Source: Prochlorococcus marinus XMU1408 (GTDB lineage Bacteria > Cyanobacteriota > Cyanobacteriia > PCC-6307 > Cyanobiaceae). Taken from it: a stretch of 64,000 nt of DNA. The stretch spans positions 310,001 to 374,000 of the forward strand of contig NZ_QJUE01000002.1 of assembly GCF_003208055.1 (NCBI RefSeq). The letters run 5' to 3'. A program made the position numbers and the translations under genes. This document shows positions 19,897-30,884 of this stretch, in pieces. The notes below the pieces were generated by a model. The model saw only the letters and a program-made list of their open reading frames with translations, made no database searches and was not told the DNA's origin. The first letter of the stretch is position 1. Each line of letters opens with the position of its first letter.

Positions 19897-21693
19897 TTGG
19901 AAATTTCATTAGCACGATACAATTTTTTTATTAGCTTAGAGCTCCTCAAAACTCTAGTAGCAAAGGGAATGAAACATATTATCCTTTGCCCTGGAAGTAG
20001 ATCAGGACCTCTTGCTTTAGCGGCGGCAAGTTTATATAAAAAAAAAGAATTAATTCTAATAACATCTATTGATGAAAGATCGGCTGCTTTCCTTGCATTG
20101 GGAATAAGTGCTGCAAGTGGTCAAGTGACTTGCGTTATTACAACTTCTGGAACTGCAGTCGCTAATCTTTTGCCTGCAGCAGTTGAGGCAGATAGATCAT
20201 GCCACCCCCTTTTGTTTTTAACCGCAGATAGACCTTTGAGATTAAAAGAATGTGGTGCGAATCAAGCAGTGAATCAAGAGGATTTCTTGAAGTCTGTTTG
20301 TAGACATTATGATGAAACTCCTAGAGAAGGAATTCATTTAATTTCTAGAGAAAGACTTAATTCTCTAGTAGGAAAGTCGTTTGAAATGGCTAAAAATATT
20401 CCTGGTCCAGTTCATATAAACCTCCCTTATGAAGAGCCTTTGCACCCTTGTGTGCTTGATCAAAAAGAAGTTATAAATGGATGGGAAATTGATGGATTTT
20501 CAACAAAAAAAATCACTTCAAGTTCGGGAGATTTTCTTTCAAATGTTTCATCTTTGAAGCTTCCAAGATTAGATCCATTTTCATTAGGAATAATAATTGT
20601 TGGTCCTTGGAGGGGGAAAGCAAAACAACTTGATTCTTTTAGAAATGCATTAAAAAAATGGCAAAAATTATCTGGATGGCCAATTCTTGCGGATCCACTT
20701 TCTGGAGTTGAAAATAATCAAGAGGGATTGATAAAGCACTGGAATCTTATTCTCTCAACAAGTTTATTTGAAACAGTTAAGCAAATCCAAGTTTTACGAT
20801 TGGGGCCATTACCTCCAAGTAGAGAATTACAATTTTGGCTAGAGAAACCTGGAAAAATTCAATTACTTATTACTGAGGGAGATTATAGAAATCTTGATCC
20901 TATTGGTGGTTCAACTCAATTTAGTGAAGGATTTTCTTATTGGGTTAATAAATCCATAGGGAGTATTTCAACATTGCCTAAAACAAATAAAAATATTATT
21001 AGTGAAAAATTTACTTCGGAACTAATAAAATATGATTTATTTATCAATAATTGGCTTGATAAAAGGTTATTGAGAAAAGCAATAATTACTGAACCTGCTT
21101 TGGCTAGATTGCTTCCTAGATTATTGCCAAAGTCTATTCCTGTAATGCTTGCCTCAAGTAGTCCTATAAGAGATTGGTTGAATTATTCAGGAGAGGGGGC
21201 TTTTTTAAGAAGATGCTTTGGGTTTAGAGGAGCTTCAGGAATTGATGGGACACTTTCAATGGGGATGGGATTATCAATAATTATGGGAAGGATGATATTA
21301 GTTACAGGTGATTTAGCACTTCTTCATGATACAAATGGATGGTTGTTTTCGAAGGATAGGAATATTAGTCTAATAGTAATAATGATAGATAATGGAGGAG
21401 GTGGTATTTTTAACCAGCTAAATATAGATCAGGTTGAAGAGGGTGATTTTAAAGAGATTTTTCTTATGCCTCAACAAGTTTGTCCTCTGACACTTGCTAA
21501 AGCTTATGGGGTGAAATATAAGCAGGTAGCATGCATAGATGATTTAGAGCAAGCGATTGAATGGAGCTTTTCTTTATCAACTAATGCATTAATAAGAGTT
21601 TGTACTAACTCTATTGAAGATCATAAATTGAGAGTAAGTTTACGTAATGATCTAAAAAAAAGATTACCTGAGAACTTATTAAGTTTTGATTAA
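19897..21693 (+). CDS. menD: SEPHCHC synthase (MenD)
   Basis: MenD joins 2-oxoglutarate and isochorismate using thiamine diphosphate. In cyanobacteria the pathway leads to phylloquinone, the photosystem I quinone. The 598 residues match the family. Seen: 'HIILCPGSRSGPLALAA' near residue 30, 'CVITTSGTAVANLLPAAVEA', and the ThDP-binding 'GDLALLHDTNGW' with the 'IDNGGGGIF' part. The start is TTG 19897 ('MEISLARYNFF'); no in-frame ATG lies near. menB follows 13 bases after the stop, so the two are likely cotranscribed. Confidence 0.95.
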   Translation: MEISLARYNFFISLELLKTLVAKGMKHIILCPGSRSGPLALAAASLYKKKELILITSIDERSAAFLALGISAASGQVTCVITTSGTAVANLLPAAVEADRSCHPLLFLTADRPLRLKECGANQAVNQEDFLKSVCRHYDETPREGIHLISRERLNSLVGKSFEMAKNIPGPVHINLPYEEPLHPCVLDQKEVINGWEIDGFSTKKITSSSGDFLSNVSSLKLPRLDPFSLGIIIVGPWRGKAKQLDSFRNALKKWQKLSGWPILADPLSGVENNQEGLIKHWNLILSTSLFETVKQIQVLRLGPLPPSRELQFWLEKPGKIQLLITEGDYRNLDPIGGSTQFSEGFSYWVNKSIGSISTLPKTNKNIISEKFTSELIKYDLFINNWLDKRLLRKAIITEPALARLLPRLLPKSIPVMLASSSPIRDWLNYSGEGAFLRRCFGFRGASGIDGTLSMGMGLSIIMGRMILVTGDLALLHDTNGWLFSKDRNISLIVIMIDNGGGGIFNQLNIDQVEEGDFKEIFLMPQQVCPLTLAKAYGVKYKQVACIDDLEQAIEWSFSLSTNALIRVCTNSIEDHKLRVSLRNDLKKRLPENLLSFD

Positions 21694-21706
21694 TGAGATT
21701 TAAACA

Positions 21707-22600
21707 ATGGCCTTAGAACCTATTAATCCTAAAAATATCTCTAGAAGAGTTTTGCCTGGGGAAATTATTACCTCATGGGTTGCTATTGGTGAATACAAAG
21801 ATATTTTCCTTGACGTTAGCCCTGAGGGGATTGCTCGAGTTGCGATAAATCGTCCTGAAAAAAGAAATGCTTTTAGGCCTCAAACTATTTCAGAACTTTG
21901 TGATGCGTTTATCAGAATCAGAGAAGATCCTGATATTGGAGTGGTATTACTTACAGGAGTTGGTCCTTCTAAAGATGGAAAGTTTGCTTTTTGTTCTGGT
22001 GGAGATCAAACTGTTCGGGGAAGTGGAGGTTATCTCGGTGATGATGGAGTCCCTCGTTTAAATGTCCTTGATTTACAGCGAATAATTCGTAGCCTTCCTA
22101 AAGTAGTTATTGCTCTTATCCCAGGTTTTGCAATTGGGGGCGGACAAGTTTTACATTTAGTTTGTGATTTGAGCTTGGCTGCTGAAAATGCAATATTTGG
22201 TCAGACTGGTCCTAAGGTAGGTAGTTTTGATGCTGGTTTCGGATCAAGTTATTTAGCTAGGGTTGTAGGCCAAAAAAAGGCCAGAGAAATTTGGTTCCTT
22301 TGTAGGAAATATGGAGCAAATGAAGCATTAGAAATGGGGCTTATCAACAAAATTTCACCATTGAATTTGCTCGAGTCAGAAGGTGTTAAATGGGCGAGAG
22401 AAATACTTCAAAACAGTCCAACTGCTATAAAATGTTTGAAATTTTCTTTTAATGCCGATACGGATGGTTTAGCAGGTATCCAAGAGCTTGCAGGTCAGGC
22501 AACACATCTTTTTTATACGACTGATGAGTCAAAGGAGGGAAGAGATGCTTTCATGGATAAAAGGGATCCTGATTTTTCTAAATCAAAATGGCTTCCATGA
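21707..22600 (+). CDS. menB: 1,4-dihydroxy-2-naphthoyl-CoA synthase
   Basis: MenB closes the naphthoquinone ring in phylloquinone synthesis. It is a crotonase-fold enzyme of 297 residues. Conserved: '[15 protein letters not shown]', '[11 protein letters not shown]', '[22 protein letters not shown]' region, and '[20 protein letters not shown]' with the active-site aspartate. It follows menD in what looks like a menDB operon. A short hairpin with a T run follows the gene (see terminator at 22609). The start ATG 21707 is supported by the length of known homologues. Confidence 0.95.
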   Translation: MALEPINPKNISRRVLPGEIITSWVAIGEYKDIFLDVSPEGIARVAINRPEKRNAFRPQTISELCDAFIRIREDPDIGVVLLTGVGPSKDGKFAFCSGGDQTVRGSGGYLGDDGVPRLNVLDLQRIIRSLPKVVIALIPGFAIGGGQVLHLVCDLSLAAENAIFGQTGPKVGSFDAGFGSSYLARVVGQKKAREIWFLCRKYGANEALEMGLINKISPLNLLESEGVKWAREILQNSPTAIKCLKFSFNADTDGLAGIQELAGQATHLFYTTDESKEGRDAFMDKRDPDFSKSKWLP

Positions 22601-22608
22601 TTTTATTT

Positions 22609-22640
22609 GATTTATCCAAAAAGATAAATCGTACTTTTTT
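22609..22640 (+). terminator. Weak candidate terminator after menB
   Basis: An 8-bp perfect inverted repeat (GATTTATC / GATAAATC, 22609-22616 and 22623-22630) with a six-base loop is followed after four bases by six T at 22635-22640. The stem is AT-rich and weak, and it lies only 10 bases before glgA, so leaky read-through is likely. Confidence 0.35.
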
Positions 22641-22649
22641 ATGAATTAA

Positions 22650-24119
22650 ATGCGAATACTTTTTGCTGCTGCTGAATGTGCCCCAATGATAAAAGTTGGA
22701 GGAATGGGTGATGTCGTTGGTTCATTGCCTCCTGCCTTGAAAAAACTTGGACATGACGTTCGATTAATAATTCCAGGGTATGGAAAATTATGGACCTTGA
22801 TGGATATTTCTCCTGAGCCTGTTTTTCGTGCTAACACAATGGGGGTTGATTTCGAAGTTTATGAAACAAGGCATCCCTCTAATGGGTTGCCAATTTATTT
22901 AGTTGGACATCCTTGTTTTGATTCTGAGCGTATTTATGGCGGAGAGGATGAAGATTGGAGGTTTACTTTTTTTGCTAGCGCAGTTTCTGAATTTGCATGG
23001 AATTCTTGGAAGCCGCAAGTACTCCATTGTCATGATTGGCATACTGGAATGATTCCAGTTTGGATGCATCAGGACCCTGAAATTAGTACAGTATTTACTA
23101 TTCACAATCTCAAGTATCAAGGTCCATGGAGATGGAAACTTGATCAAATAACTTGGTGCCCATGGTATATGCATGGTGACCACACCATGGCATCAGCAAT
23201 GTTATACGCCGATAGAGTGAATGCAGTTTCTCCTACCTATTCAAGGGAAATTTGTACATCTGAATATGGAGAAAAATTAGAGGGACTTTTGAATTATATT
23301 TCTGGCAAACTACGTGGAATTTTAAATGGAATTGATTTAGAAGAATGGAATCCAGCAACGGACAATTCATTACCAGCTAAATTTAGTTCTGATAATATTT
23401 CTGGTAGAGCAATTAATAAAAGAGTTCTTCAAGAAAGAATGGGACTTGAAGTGAATCCAGATAAATATCTAATGGGAATGGTTGGTAGACTTGTTGATCA
23501 AAAAGGTATTGATCTCTTATTGCAAGTAGCTAATAGACTTCTTTCTTATACTGACTCTCAAGTCGTTGTCCTTGGTACAGGTGATCGCTATCTAGAGTCA
23601 GCTTTATGGCAATTGGCAATTGAGTATCCAGGTCGTTTCTCAGTTTTCCTTACGTATGACGATGCATTATCTAGGCTGATTTATGGAGGCTCTGATGCAT
23701 TCCTAATGCCTAGTCGTTTTGAACCATGTGGAATAAGTCAGTTATTAGCTATGCGTTATGGTTCTATACCTATAGTTAGAAAAGTAGGTGGTCTGGTTGA
23801 CACTGTCGAGCCTTATAACCCTATGAATGAAACTGGTTCTGGATTCTGTTTTGATCGATACGAACCAATTGATTTTTATACAGCATTAGTTCGTTCTTGG
23901 GAAGCGTACAGGCATCAAAAAAGTTGGAAGGATTTGCAACTAAGAGCAATGTCAAATAAATATAGTTGGGATAGATCAGCTAAGGAGTATGAGTTGATGT
24001 ATAAAGATGTTTGTGGGATTAAGGAACCCTCTCCAGATGCTGCAGAAATTGAAAAATTTTCTTATGGGCAAGAAGCAGATCCTTCAAGGAAAGGGTTAAG
24101 TAAAAAAATAAAATCATAG
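22650..24119 (+). CDS. glgA: Glycogen synthase
   Basis: A GT5 enzyme that extends glycogen from ADP-glucose. The 489 residues fit. The N-terminal ADP-glucose motif KVGGMGD lies at residues 15-21 (a GM variant of KxGGL). '[14 protein letters not shown]' and '[18 protein letters not shown]' with '[10 protein letters not shown]' are the second-domain motifs. It acts in carbon storage during the light. Glucokinase (8841) may recycle the glucose released; that link is inference. Its tail after residue 470 is charged and variable. Confidence 0.96.
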   Translation: MRILFAAAECAPMIKVGGMGDVVGSLPPALKKLGHDVRLIIPGYGKLWTLMDISPEPVFRANTMGVDFEVYETRHPSNGLPIYLVGHPCFDSERIYGGEDEDWRFTFFASAVSEFAWNSWKPQVLHCHDWHTGMIPVWMHQDPEISTVFTIHNLKYQGPWRWKLDQITWCPWYMHGDHTMASAMLYADRVNAVSPTYSREICTSEYGEKLEGLLNYISGKLRGILNGIDLEEWNPATDNSLPAKFSSDNISGRAINKRVLQERMGLEVNPDKYLMGMVGRLVDQKGIDLLLQVANRLLSYTDSQVVVLGTGDRYLESALWQLAIEYPGRFSVFLTYDDALSRLIYGGSDAFLMPSRFEPCGISQLLAMRYGSIPIVRKVGGLVDTVEPYNPMNETGSGFCFDRYEPIDFYTALVRSWEAYRHQKSWKDLQLRAMSNKYSWDRSAKEYELMYKDVCGIKEPSPDAAEIEKFSYGQEADPSRKGLSKKIKS

Positions 24120-24164
24120 GATTTTTGATGATTTAATTGAATTTGCTTATTTCCAAATAGTTAT

Positions 24165-25562
24165 ATGGATATTACTTTTAAAGATTTAACAAAACTTTGG
24201 GGGAAACCAATTAATCAAGAGAAAATTGACCTTGATTTACCTATTGGTTTTATTTCTACTGATACAAGGACAATTGAAAAAGGAAATTTTTTTGTTCCTT
24301 TAGTAGGTGATAAATTTGATGGTCATGATTTTTTAGGAATGGCTTGTGATATTGGTATACAAGCAGCAATAGTTGCAAAAGAATTTAATGGTTTAGTCCC
24401 AAGTGGCTTACCTCATTGGTTGGTCCCAGATACTCTTTTTGCTTATCATCAGATCGCGTTGCTTCATAGGAGAAAATTAAATCTCCCTGTTGTTGCTGTT
24501 ACTGGATCTGTTGGAAAAACAACTACAAGAGAATTGATTCGGTTAGTTTTGTCTTCCCTTGGTGAAATCGTTTCAAGTAGAGATAATGAAAATAACGATA
24601 TTGGAGTCCCCAAGACTCTGCTAAGAGGGTCAGCAAGCGATGCTGCGTATGTACTTGAAATGGGTATGCGTGGCTTGGGTCAAATTGAACGTCTTTCAAA
24701 AGTTGCTGAACCTGACATCGCAATTATTACAAATATTGGGCAAGCTCATATTGGCATTCTTGGTAGTAGAGCTAATATTGCAAAAGCCAAGTCAGAAATA
24801 ACTACAAATTTAAAACCTGACGGCGTTGTAATTATTCCATTTGGGGACAATCTTTTAGAGAAAGCTTTAAGAGAAAAATGGTCAGGTCGTATTGTTCGAG
24901 TAGCTATAGAGGATTATTCATTGGATTGGTTGGGATCTGGTGATGATGATTTTGCTTTTAATGATATAGAACCAGATTATATTTCTCAAATTGATATGCA
25001 AAATAATCTCATATATTTTGAGAAGCTTAAATTAAAATTGCCTTTAGAAGGTAGACATAATGCTATGAATTTTATGATGGCCCTTACTGTTGCAACTGAA
25101 TTGGGGCTATCAATAAAGAATCTTAATAAATTTAATATCAATATGCCAAAAGGAAGAAATAGATTGGTCGATTATGGAAAGTTTTTAGTTTTAGATGAGA
25201 CGTATAATGCTTCTCCTGAGTCTGTTATTGCATCGTTAGAATTATTAGTAAGTAAGCCTGGACGACACTTTGCAGTTTTAGGTACAATGCTTGAGTTAGG
25301 CTCAGAGAGTATTAAACTTCATAAAAAGGTTTTTCAAAGAGCCGTTGAGTTAGGTCTTACTGGAATTGTTTTTGTTTCTTGTGGTAAGGAATCTAATATC
25401 ATAAAGAAAATAATCAAAGAATTACCAAAGCATGAAGTAGTTAGAACTCCAAAAGATGCAGCTTTAGCACTATTGTCATGGCTTACACCGGGAGATAATA
25501 TTTTGATTAAAGGTAGTCGCAAATTGGAACTAGAAAAAGTATTACCTTATTTACAGCAATAA
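24165..25562 (+). CDS. murF: UDP-N-acetylmuramoyl-tripeptide--D-Ala-D-Ala ligase
   Basis: MurF adds D-Ala-D-Ala to the peptidoglycan precursor. The 465-residue Mur ligase has its ATP-binding loop 'TGSVGKTTTRE' around residues 113-123, 'NENNDIGVPKTLL' and 'VLEMGMRGLGQI' in the central domain, and 'GRNRLVDYGKFLVLDETYNASPES' split across the domain boundary. ATG 24165 is the natural start. It converges on glmU, the enzyme that makes another precursor, UDP-GlcNAc, with 14 bp between the two stop codons. Confidence 0.95.
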   Translation: MDITFKDLTKLWGKPINQEKIDLDLPIGFISTDTRTIEKGNFFVPLVGDKFDGHDFLGMACDIGIQAAIVAKEFNGLVPSGLPHWLVPDTLFAYHQIALLHRRKLNLPVVAVTGSVGKTTTRELIRLVLSSLGEIVSSRDNENNDIGVPKTLLRGSASDAAYVLEMGMRGLGQIERLSKVAEPDIAIITNIGQAHIGILGSRANIAKAKSEITTNLKPDGVVIIPFGDNLLEKALREKWSGRIVRVAIEDYSLDWLGSGDDDFAFNDIEPDYISQIDMQNNLIYFEKLKLKLPLEGRHNAMNFMMALTVATELGLSIKNLNKFNINMPKGRNRLVDYGKFLVLDETYNASPESVIASLELLVSKPGRHFAVLGTMLELGSESIKLHKKVFQRAVELGLTGIVFVSCGKESNIIKKIIKELPKHEVVRTPKDAALALLSWLTPGDNILIKGSRKLELEKVLPYLQQ

Positions 25563-25576
25563 GCTTGATGTTCTAG

Positions 25577-26917
25577 TTAATTATTTTTTTTTCTAATTAT
25601 TGCTTTTGATCTTTCAACTACTAAACTCTGATCTGGGATATCTTTACTTATAGTTGAGCCTGCTCCAATCGTTACATGAGAACCGATCTTTATAGGTGCA
25701 ACCAAGACTGAATTTGCACCAGTTTTTGAATAATCATCAATTATTGTTCTATGTTTATTCTTGCCATCAAAATTAGCTGTAATAGTTCCTGCTCCCACAT
25801 TAATATTTTTCCCTAGAGTTGAATCGCCTACATAGCTTAAATGATTGATTTTTGTTCCTTCACCAATAAAACTTTTTTTTATTTCTACAAAGTTCCCTAT
25901 CTTAGAATTTTCGCTTATGCTTGATTCCGGTCTTATATGAGCAAATGGACCAATTGACGTATTGTTCCCAATCGTTGCTTCATTGATGAATGAATGAATG
26001 GCTAGAACATTTTTCTCAAGCGTTGAATTTGTTATGACACTGCCCGGTCCTAAACGACATCCATTCCCAATATTGCATTTACCACGAAGATGAGTTTGTG
26101 GCTCAATAATTACGTCTGTACCAAAATCTGAATCCTCGCTTAGCGAACAGCTAATAGGATCAATAAATGAAACACCCTTACTCATCCAAAAGGATTTAAG
26201 CGTTTCTTGGATATGTTGTTCGCATTCAGAGAGTTGATATCTATCATTAATGCCTTTAACCTCAAATGGATCATCGACTTCAAAATGCAATGCTTTTTTG
26301 AGTAATTTTATTGTATCAGTTAGATATAGTTCATTTTGACTATTTTTGCTAGATAATAAATTTAAAACATCTGATAATTGTTGCCAATTAAAACAATATA
26401 TACCAGCATTTATTAATTTATTCTTTCTTTGTTCATTGGTGCAATCTCGTTCTTCAATGATTTCGCTAACTAGTCCTGATTCATTTGTGATTACTCGTCC
26501 ATATCCTGTTGGCGATTCTAAACTTGCAGATAAAAAAGTAACACTCGCATTGGACTTTTTGTGAAATTTTAAAAGTGAATTTAAAGTTTCCTCTTTTAGC
26601 AATGGCACATCGCCATTTAAAACTAAAAGCTCTCCTTTAAATCCTTTTAATTGGGTACCTAATTGTTGAATAGCGTGTCCAGTTCCGTTTTGAGGTTGTT
26701 GAAGTACAAAATCTAAATCTTGATAATTTTTTAGAGAGTCTTTTACTACGTTGGCTTGATGTCCTACAACTATTAGTCTACGGTTTGGATTTAGTCGTTG
26801 AGTACAAGATAACACTCTATCAATGAGCGATTTTCCTGCTAATGAGTGAAGAACCTTAGGTAGGTCGCTTTTCATTCGCGTACCTTTCCCAGCCGCTAAA
26901 ATTGCGATGGCAAGCAT
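25577..26917 (-). CDS. glmU: Bifunctional GlcN-1-P acetyltransferase/UDP-GlcNAc pyrophosphorylase
   Basis: GlmU makes UDP-GlcNAc for cell wall and lipopolysaccharide. The N-terminal uridylyltransferase has '[18 protein letters not shown]' at residues 7-24; the C-terminal half is a left-handed beta helix with hexapeptide turns, and '[17 protein letters not shown]' is the usual acetyltransferase signature. The 446 residues are near the 450 of bacterial homologues. It is read on the minus strand just before an MnmC-like gene (26954). Nothing is missing. Confidence 0.96.
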   Translation of the reverse strand: MLAIAILAAGKGTRMKSDLPKVLHSLAGKSLIDRVLSCTQRLNPNRRLIVVGHQANVVKDSLKNYQDLDFVLQQPQNGTGHAIQQLGTQLKGFKGELLVLNGDVPLLKEETLNSLLKFHKKSNASVTFLSASLESPTGYGRVITNESGLVSEIIEERDCTNEQRKNKLINAGIYCFNWQQLSDVLNLLSSKNSQNELYLTDTIKLLKKALHFEVDDPFEVKGINDRYQLSECEQHIQETLKSFWMSKGVSFIDPISCSLSEDSDFGTDVIIEPQTHLRGKCNIGNGCRLGPGSVITNSTLEKNVLAIHSFINEATIGNNTSIGPFAHIRPESSISENSKIGNFVEIKKSFIGEGTKINHLSYVGDSTLGKNINVGAGTITANFDGKNKHRTIIDDYSKTGANSVLVAPIKIGSHVTIGAGSTISKDIPDQSLVVERSKAIIRKKNN

Positions 26918-26953
26918 TAGAGTATTTTTTTTAGAAATCTAATTGCTTTATTG

Positions 26954-27850
26954 TCATTGCGCAGCATTCCATTTTTTTCTCCAGGAGGATGTGTTTATTA
27001 ATTGACTTTTAGATTGTTCTATCTCTCTAGATAAAATGATTTCTTTAGAGTTACCTCTCCCGGTTGGATCTCTATATGGAATTGATGATCGAGTATTGAG
27101 ATGTTCTAATTCCCTATCGCTCAAGTTTTTAATCTGACAATTTTTTGAAATGAATTGTTGTTCTAATTGTTGTTTCATAGCAACGGTTCCCAAGCTCCAT
27201 TTGTTTTGCTTATCTGTTGAGGGGATTATTGAATAGATTTTTAAACCAGCTTTTTTTAAACTCGCTCTTATTGAAGCAGCACTTGAATAAGTAATCAAAC
27301 GTCCATTTAAAGATAGCCTTGAGGATAATAAAGATATGAATTGTTCACTCCAAAGTTCTGGACACTTTTGTGGAGAAAAAGGATCAAGAAGGATCAAATC
27401 AAACATCAGTGAATCTTGTATTTCAGATATTTTTTGTCTTGCATCGCCCCAGTGGATAGTACCTTTATTAAGACCTTCTATCCATCTTTCTGATTTTTTT
27501 AAGCAATCGAAAAATCTCAATACTTTTGGAGACCAAAGCTTTTGAAATGTTTTTTCATTAAGACCAATATTTAAAGGCCTTTGATCAATCTCAAGACCAT
27601 GCCACTCGATTTTATGATTGCGTTTAAGCAGTTCTTCAAGAATAGATCCAGTGTTATATCCCAAGCCCATACAAACATCTAAAACAACTATTTTTTTTGA
27701 GTTGGAAAATCGATCTAATTGAGCGGGTAAGAGATATTTATTAATTGATTCTTTAAGTGCTCCTTCAGTATCATGAAAACATTCTTCATAGTTCGAGCTA
27801 TAAAGACTTAAACTTCCATCTTTTGTTGTTTGTTTCTTTAAATCATCCAA
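26954..27850 (-). CDS. MnmC-like SAM-dependent methyltransferase (DUF752)
   Basis: A 298-residue protein similar to the methyltransferase domain of MnmC, which finishes the 5-methylaminomethyl-2-thiouridine modification at tRNA position 34. The SAM-binding strand 'VVLDVCMGLGYNTG' lies at about residues 55-68, and 'LILLDPFSPQKCPELWSEQFI' is the DUF752 signature, spanning 'DPFSPQKCPELW'. The oxidoreductase half of bifunctional MnmC is absent, as in many cyanobacteria. It sits between glmU and aroA on the minus strand. The tRNA role is inferred from family. Confidence 0.8.
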   Translation of the reverse strand: MDDLKKQTTKDGSLSLYSSNYEECFHDTEGALKESINKYLLPAQLDRFSNSKKIVVLDVCMGLGYNTGSILEELLKRNHKIEWHGLEIDQRPLNIGLNEKTFQKLWSPKVLRFFDCLKKSERWIEGLNKGTIHWGDARQKISEIQDSLMFDLILLDPFSPQKCPELWSEQFISLLSSRLSLNGRLITYSSAASIRASLKKAGLKIYSIIPSTDKQNKWSLGTVAMKQQLEQQFISKNCQIKNLSDRELEHLNTRSSIPYRDPTGRGNSKEIILSREIEQSKSQLINTSSWRKKWNAAQ

Positions 27851-27864
27851 CTCTAAAAAAGAAG

Positions 27865-29199
27865 CTAATATTTTTGTTGGAGTCTTTTGAGATCACTCCA
27901 AAAATCAGGATATGAGATTGCCGCAGCTTCACTACGTTTTAATGTTGAATTAGAATTAGCCATTATTGATGCTATCGCTAAGCTCATGGCTATGCGGTGA
28001 TCATCTTCGCTATCAAGCTCGCATCCTCTTAAATTACTCCCTCCATAAATAGTTAAACCATCTTGGTGCTCTTCTACTTTTGCTCCCATTCTTTTTAATT
28101 GCCTGGCCATTACCGCTAAACGATCAGTTTCTTTGACTCTTAATTCACCTGCTCCTGTTATTTTACTGATACCGTTGCAGAAACATGCAGCTACAGACAA
28201 TATGGGTATCTCGTCTACTAGTCGAGGGATTATCTCACCATCAAGATTAAATGGTTTCAAGTTCTCTTTGTAGAAGACCTCAATGTCTCCAACAGGTTCA
28301 CCGGCAACATCTCTTTTGTTGGTTACATTGATTTTTGCATCCATTTTTTCTAGTACGTCCAGTATTCCAGTCCTCGTTGGGTTTAGACCAACATTTTCGA
28401 TAATTAGTTCTGATCCAGGAATGATGCTACCTGCAACAAGCCAAAATGCTGCTGAACTAATATCACCTGGAACGATAATTGATTGACCTTTTAGATCTTT
28501 CCCAGGGTAAACAGTTATATGTCTACCCATTTCACCACCTACTTCTAGATTAGCTCCAAAGGCTTTTAACATCCTTTCACTATGATCTCTAGATCTGGCG
28601 GGTTCAATAACAGTGGTTGAGCCCTCTGCATTAAGAGCAGCAAGTAGGATTGCAGATTTTATTTGAGCACTTGCTACTGGAGTACCAATTACTGCACCTC
28701 TTAATTTATTCCCAACAATCGATAGCGGAGCGAAGTCTCCACCGCTTCTTCCTGAAACTTTACCCCCCATCATTTTTAATGGCTGTCCAACTCTTTTCAT
28801 TGGCCTATTTCGAAGTGATTTATCTCCCGTAAGTATGAAATGATGATCTTCTTGGCCAGCTAATAATCCCATTATTAATCTCATAGTTGTTCCTGAATTT
28901 CCGCAATTCAAAATATCTTGAGGCTCTTGAAGACCATTTAATCCAACACCATCAACTTCAACAATGTCTCCTTTTTTAATGGGACTAATTCTTACTCCCA
29001 TTGATCTCAGGCATTCAGCTGTACTTAATGGATCTTCAGCAGGTAAGAGCCCCTCAATTATTGTTTTCCCTTTAGCTATTGCCCCAAACAGTAGTGCACG
29101 GTGTGATATTGATTTGTCTCCAGGTACTTTAACCTTCCCGCAGAGCTCCCCTCCTCTATGAAGGTCTCTTAAATACTGATCTTTAGTGGGAACTTTCAA
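27865..29199 (-). CDS. aroA: 5-enolpyruvylshikimate-3-phosphate synthase
   Basis: AroA makes EPSP in the shikimate pathway, feeding chorismate to aromatic amino acids and to MenD's substrate isochorismate. The 444 residues show '[19 protein letters not shown]' (residues 24-42), '[19 protein letters not shown]', '[14 protein letters not shown]', and '[16 protein letters not shown]'. The N-terminal glycine pair pattern 'CGNSGTTMR' does not show the P-to-S change of some tolerant forms; I draw no further conclusion. The 14-bp gap to the MnmC-like gene suggests cotranscription. Confidence 0.96.
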   Translation of the reverse strand: MKVPTKDQYLRDLHRGGELCGKVKVPGDKSISHRALLFGAIAKGKTIIEGLLPAEDPLSTAECLRSMGVRISPIKKGDIVEVDGVGLNGLQEPQDILNCGNSGTTMRLIMGLLAGQEDHHFILTGDKSLRNRPMKRVGQPLKMMGGKVSGRSGGDFAPLSIVGNKLRGAVIGTPVASAQIKSAILLAALNAEGSTTVIEPARSRDHSERMLKAFGANLEVGGEMGRHITVYPGKDLKGQSIIVPGDISSAAFWLVAGSIIPGSELIIENVGLNPTRTGILDVLEKMDAKINVTNKRDVAGEPVGDIEVFYKENLKPFNLDGEIIPRLVDEIPILSVAACFCNGISKITGAGELRVKETDRLAVMARQLKRMGAKVEEHQDGLTIYGGSNLRGCELDSEDDHRIAMSLAIASIMANSNSTLKRSEAAAISYPDFWSDLKRLQQKY

Positions 29200-29254
29200 T
29201 GAAAAAACAATATTTTTATTTTATTTTATTTATCAATAAGCTTTAATTCCTTAT

Positions 29255-30820
29255 TTATGAATTGTTTATCTTTTTTTGACGCATTAGCTCATCAATAACG
29301 TAACCAAATAATTCTGGACTCGGTTGTTTATTTTCTAGCTCTGATAATCCTAGTTCGGCCCATCTTTCATCTACTTTGTCTTCAAGTTCTTTAGGCCTTG
29401 TTAATGGCTTACCCCAATCATGATTTTTTTCTGGGCCAATCTTTGTAGTTGCATCAATAGCTAATCTTCCACCTAAGCCTATATGTTCACTTGCGAAATC
29501 AAGAGTATCAAAAGGAGTATTTTCTAGTACAAATAAATCTCTTTGAGGGTCGACTTGGCTGGACAAGACCCAAACTACTTGTCTAGGGTCTCTTACGTTT
29601 ATGGTTGAGTCGACGACGACGACAAATTTTGTATAGGTGAATTGGGGTAAAGCACTCCAAAAAGCCATGGCAGCTCTTTTTGCTTGACCAGGATATGCTT
29701 TGTCTATTGAGATAACGGCTAATTTGTAACTCAACGCTTCCATTGGAAGGAAAAAATCAATAATTTCAGGGATTTGTTGTTTGAGTATGGGTGTATAAAT
29801 TCGATTCAGGGCTATTGCCAGCATTGCCTCTTCTTTTGGAGGCCTACCACTGAAGGTTGTTAAAAATATTGGGTTTTTCCTTTGGGTCATGCAGTGGAAT
29901 CTGATTAAAGGTGAAGACTCAGCACCGCCATAGAACCCCATGTGGTCTCCAAAAGGACCATCCATCATTTCTTCTCCAGGAGAAATGAATCCTTCCAAAA
30001 CTATTTCACTATGACTTGGTACCTGTAAATCGATAGTTTTGCATTTTGTTAATCGAACTCCCTCTCCTGCATATAAACCTGCAAAGAGCCACTCGCTGAG
30101 CTGTACTGGAATAGGAGTTGCGGCAGCCATTACAAGAAGTGGATGAACTCCAATAGCTACAGCAACTTCTAATTTCTTATTCATAGCAGCTGCTTTTCGA
30201 AGATGCCTGGCGCCTCCTCTAACACTTAACCAATGTACTGTCATGCTCTTGGCAGATTGTCTTTGTAGCCTGTAAACACCAACATTTGGTACTCCTGTCT
30301 CTGGATCTTTTGTGATCACTAGACCTAACGTGATGGCACCTCCTGCATCCTCTGGCCAGGGACGCAAAAGTGGTAAAAGATTTAGATCCAAATCTTTTTC
30401 ATCGATTACTTTTTGATGGCATGGTGGTAAAAGATCAATATCAGGGCGAGCTTTAAGTAGATCCCAAGCAACTGAAGCAAATGCTTTGGTTTCTTTAAAT
30501 CCTTTCGGTGGTCGCGGTTGCTGAAGAAGGGCTAATTTTTTTCCTAAGTCTTCCAACTCTTCTTGTTTGTCTAAGCCCATACTCCAAACCACCCTTTCCA
30601 TCGTCCCAAGCAAATTAACTACAACAGGAATTGATGAATCTTTTACATTTTCAAAAAGTAGAGCAGGTCCTCCCATCCCTAAGACTCGGTCACTTATCGC
30701 AGCAATTTCTAAGTCACTATCAACTTGGCAGCTTATTCTCTTTAATTGACCTTTTTTTTCTAGAAGAGTAAGAAAATCTCTAATGTCCCGTGTAAGAGGT
30801 TCTTGACGAAATAATTTCAT
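29255..30820 (-). CDS. ubiD: UbiD-family decarboxylase
   Basis: UbiD decarboxylates prenylated hydroxybenzoates using prenylated FMN; cyanobacteria use it in plastoquinone synthesis. The best start is ATG 30820 ('MKLFRQEPLTRDIRDF'); an upstream ATG at 30832 adds four residues. At 521 residues it is full length. Conserved stretches include 'VPNVGVYRLQRQSAKSMTVHW', shown here in part, 'PFGDHMGFYGG' and 'EEAMLAIALNRIYTPIL'. The UbiX flavin prenyltransferase it needs is not in the window. Confidence 0.92.
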   Translation of the reverse strand: MKLFRQEPLTRDIRDFLTLLEKKGQLKRISCQVDSDLEIAAISDRVLGMGGPALLFENVKDSSIPVVVNLLGTMERVVWSMGLDKQEELEDLGKKLALLQQPRPPKGFKETKAFASVAWDLLKARPDIDLLPPCHQKVIDEKDLDLNLLPLLRPWPEDAGGAITLGLVITKDPETGVPNVGVYRLQRQSAKSMTVHWLSVRGGARHLRKAAAMNKKLEVAVAIGVHPLLVMAAATPIPVQLSEWLFAGLYAGEGVRLTKCKTIDLQVPSHSEIVLEGFISPGEEMMDGPFGDHMGFYGGAESSPLIRFHCMTQRKNPIFLTTFSGRPPKEEAMLAIALNRIYTPILKQQIPEIIDFFLPMEALSYKLAVISIDKAYPGQAKRAAMAFWSALPQFTYTKFVVVVDSTINVRDPRQVVWVLSSQVDPQRDLFVLENTPFDTLDFASEHIGLGGRLAIDATTKIGPEKNHDWGKPLTRPKELEDKVDERWAELGLSELENKQPSPELFGYVIDELMRQKKINNS

Positions 30821-30884
30821 GAAGGTCTGCACGATTAACCTATTTATCTAGTTACTGTGACGCAAGTTATCAGCCTTTGTGGAA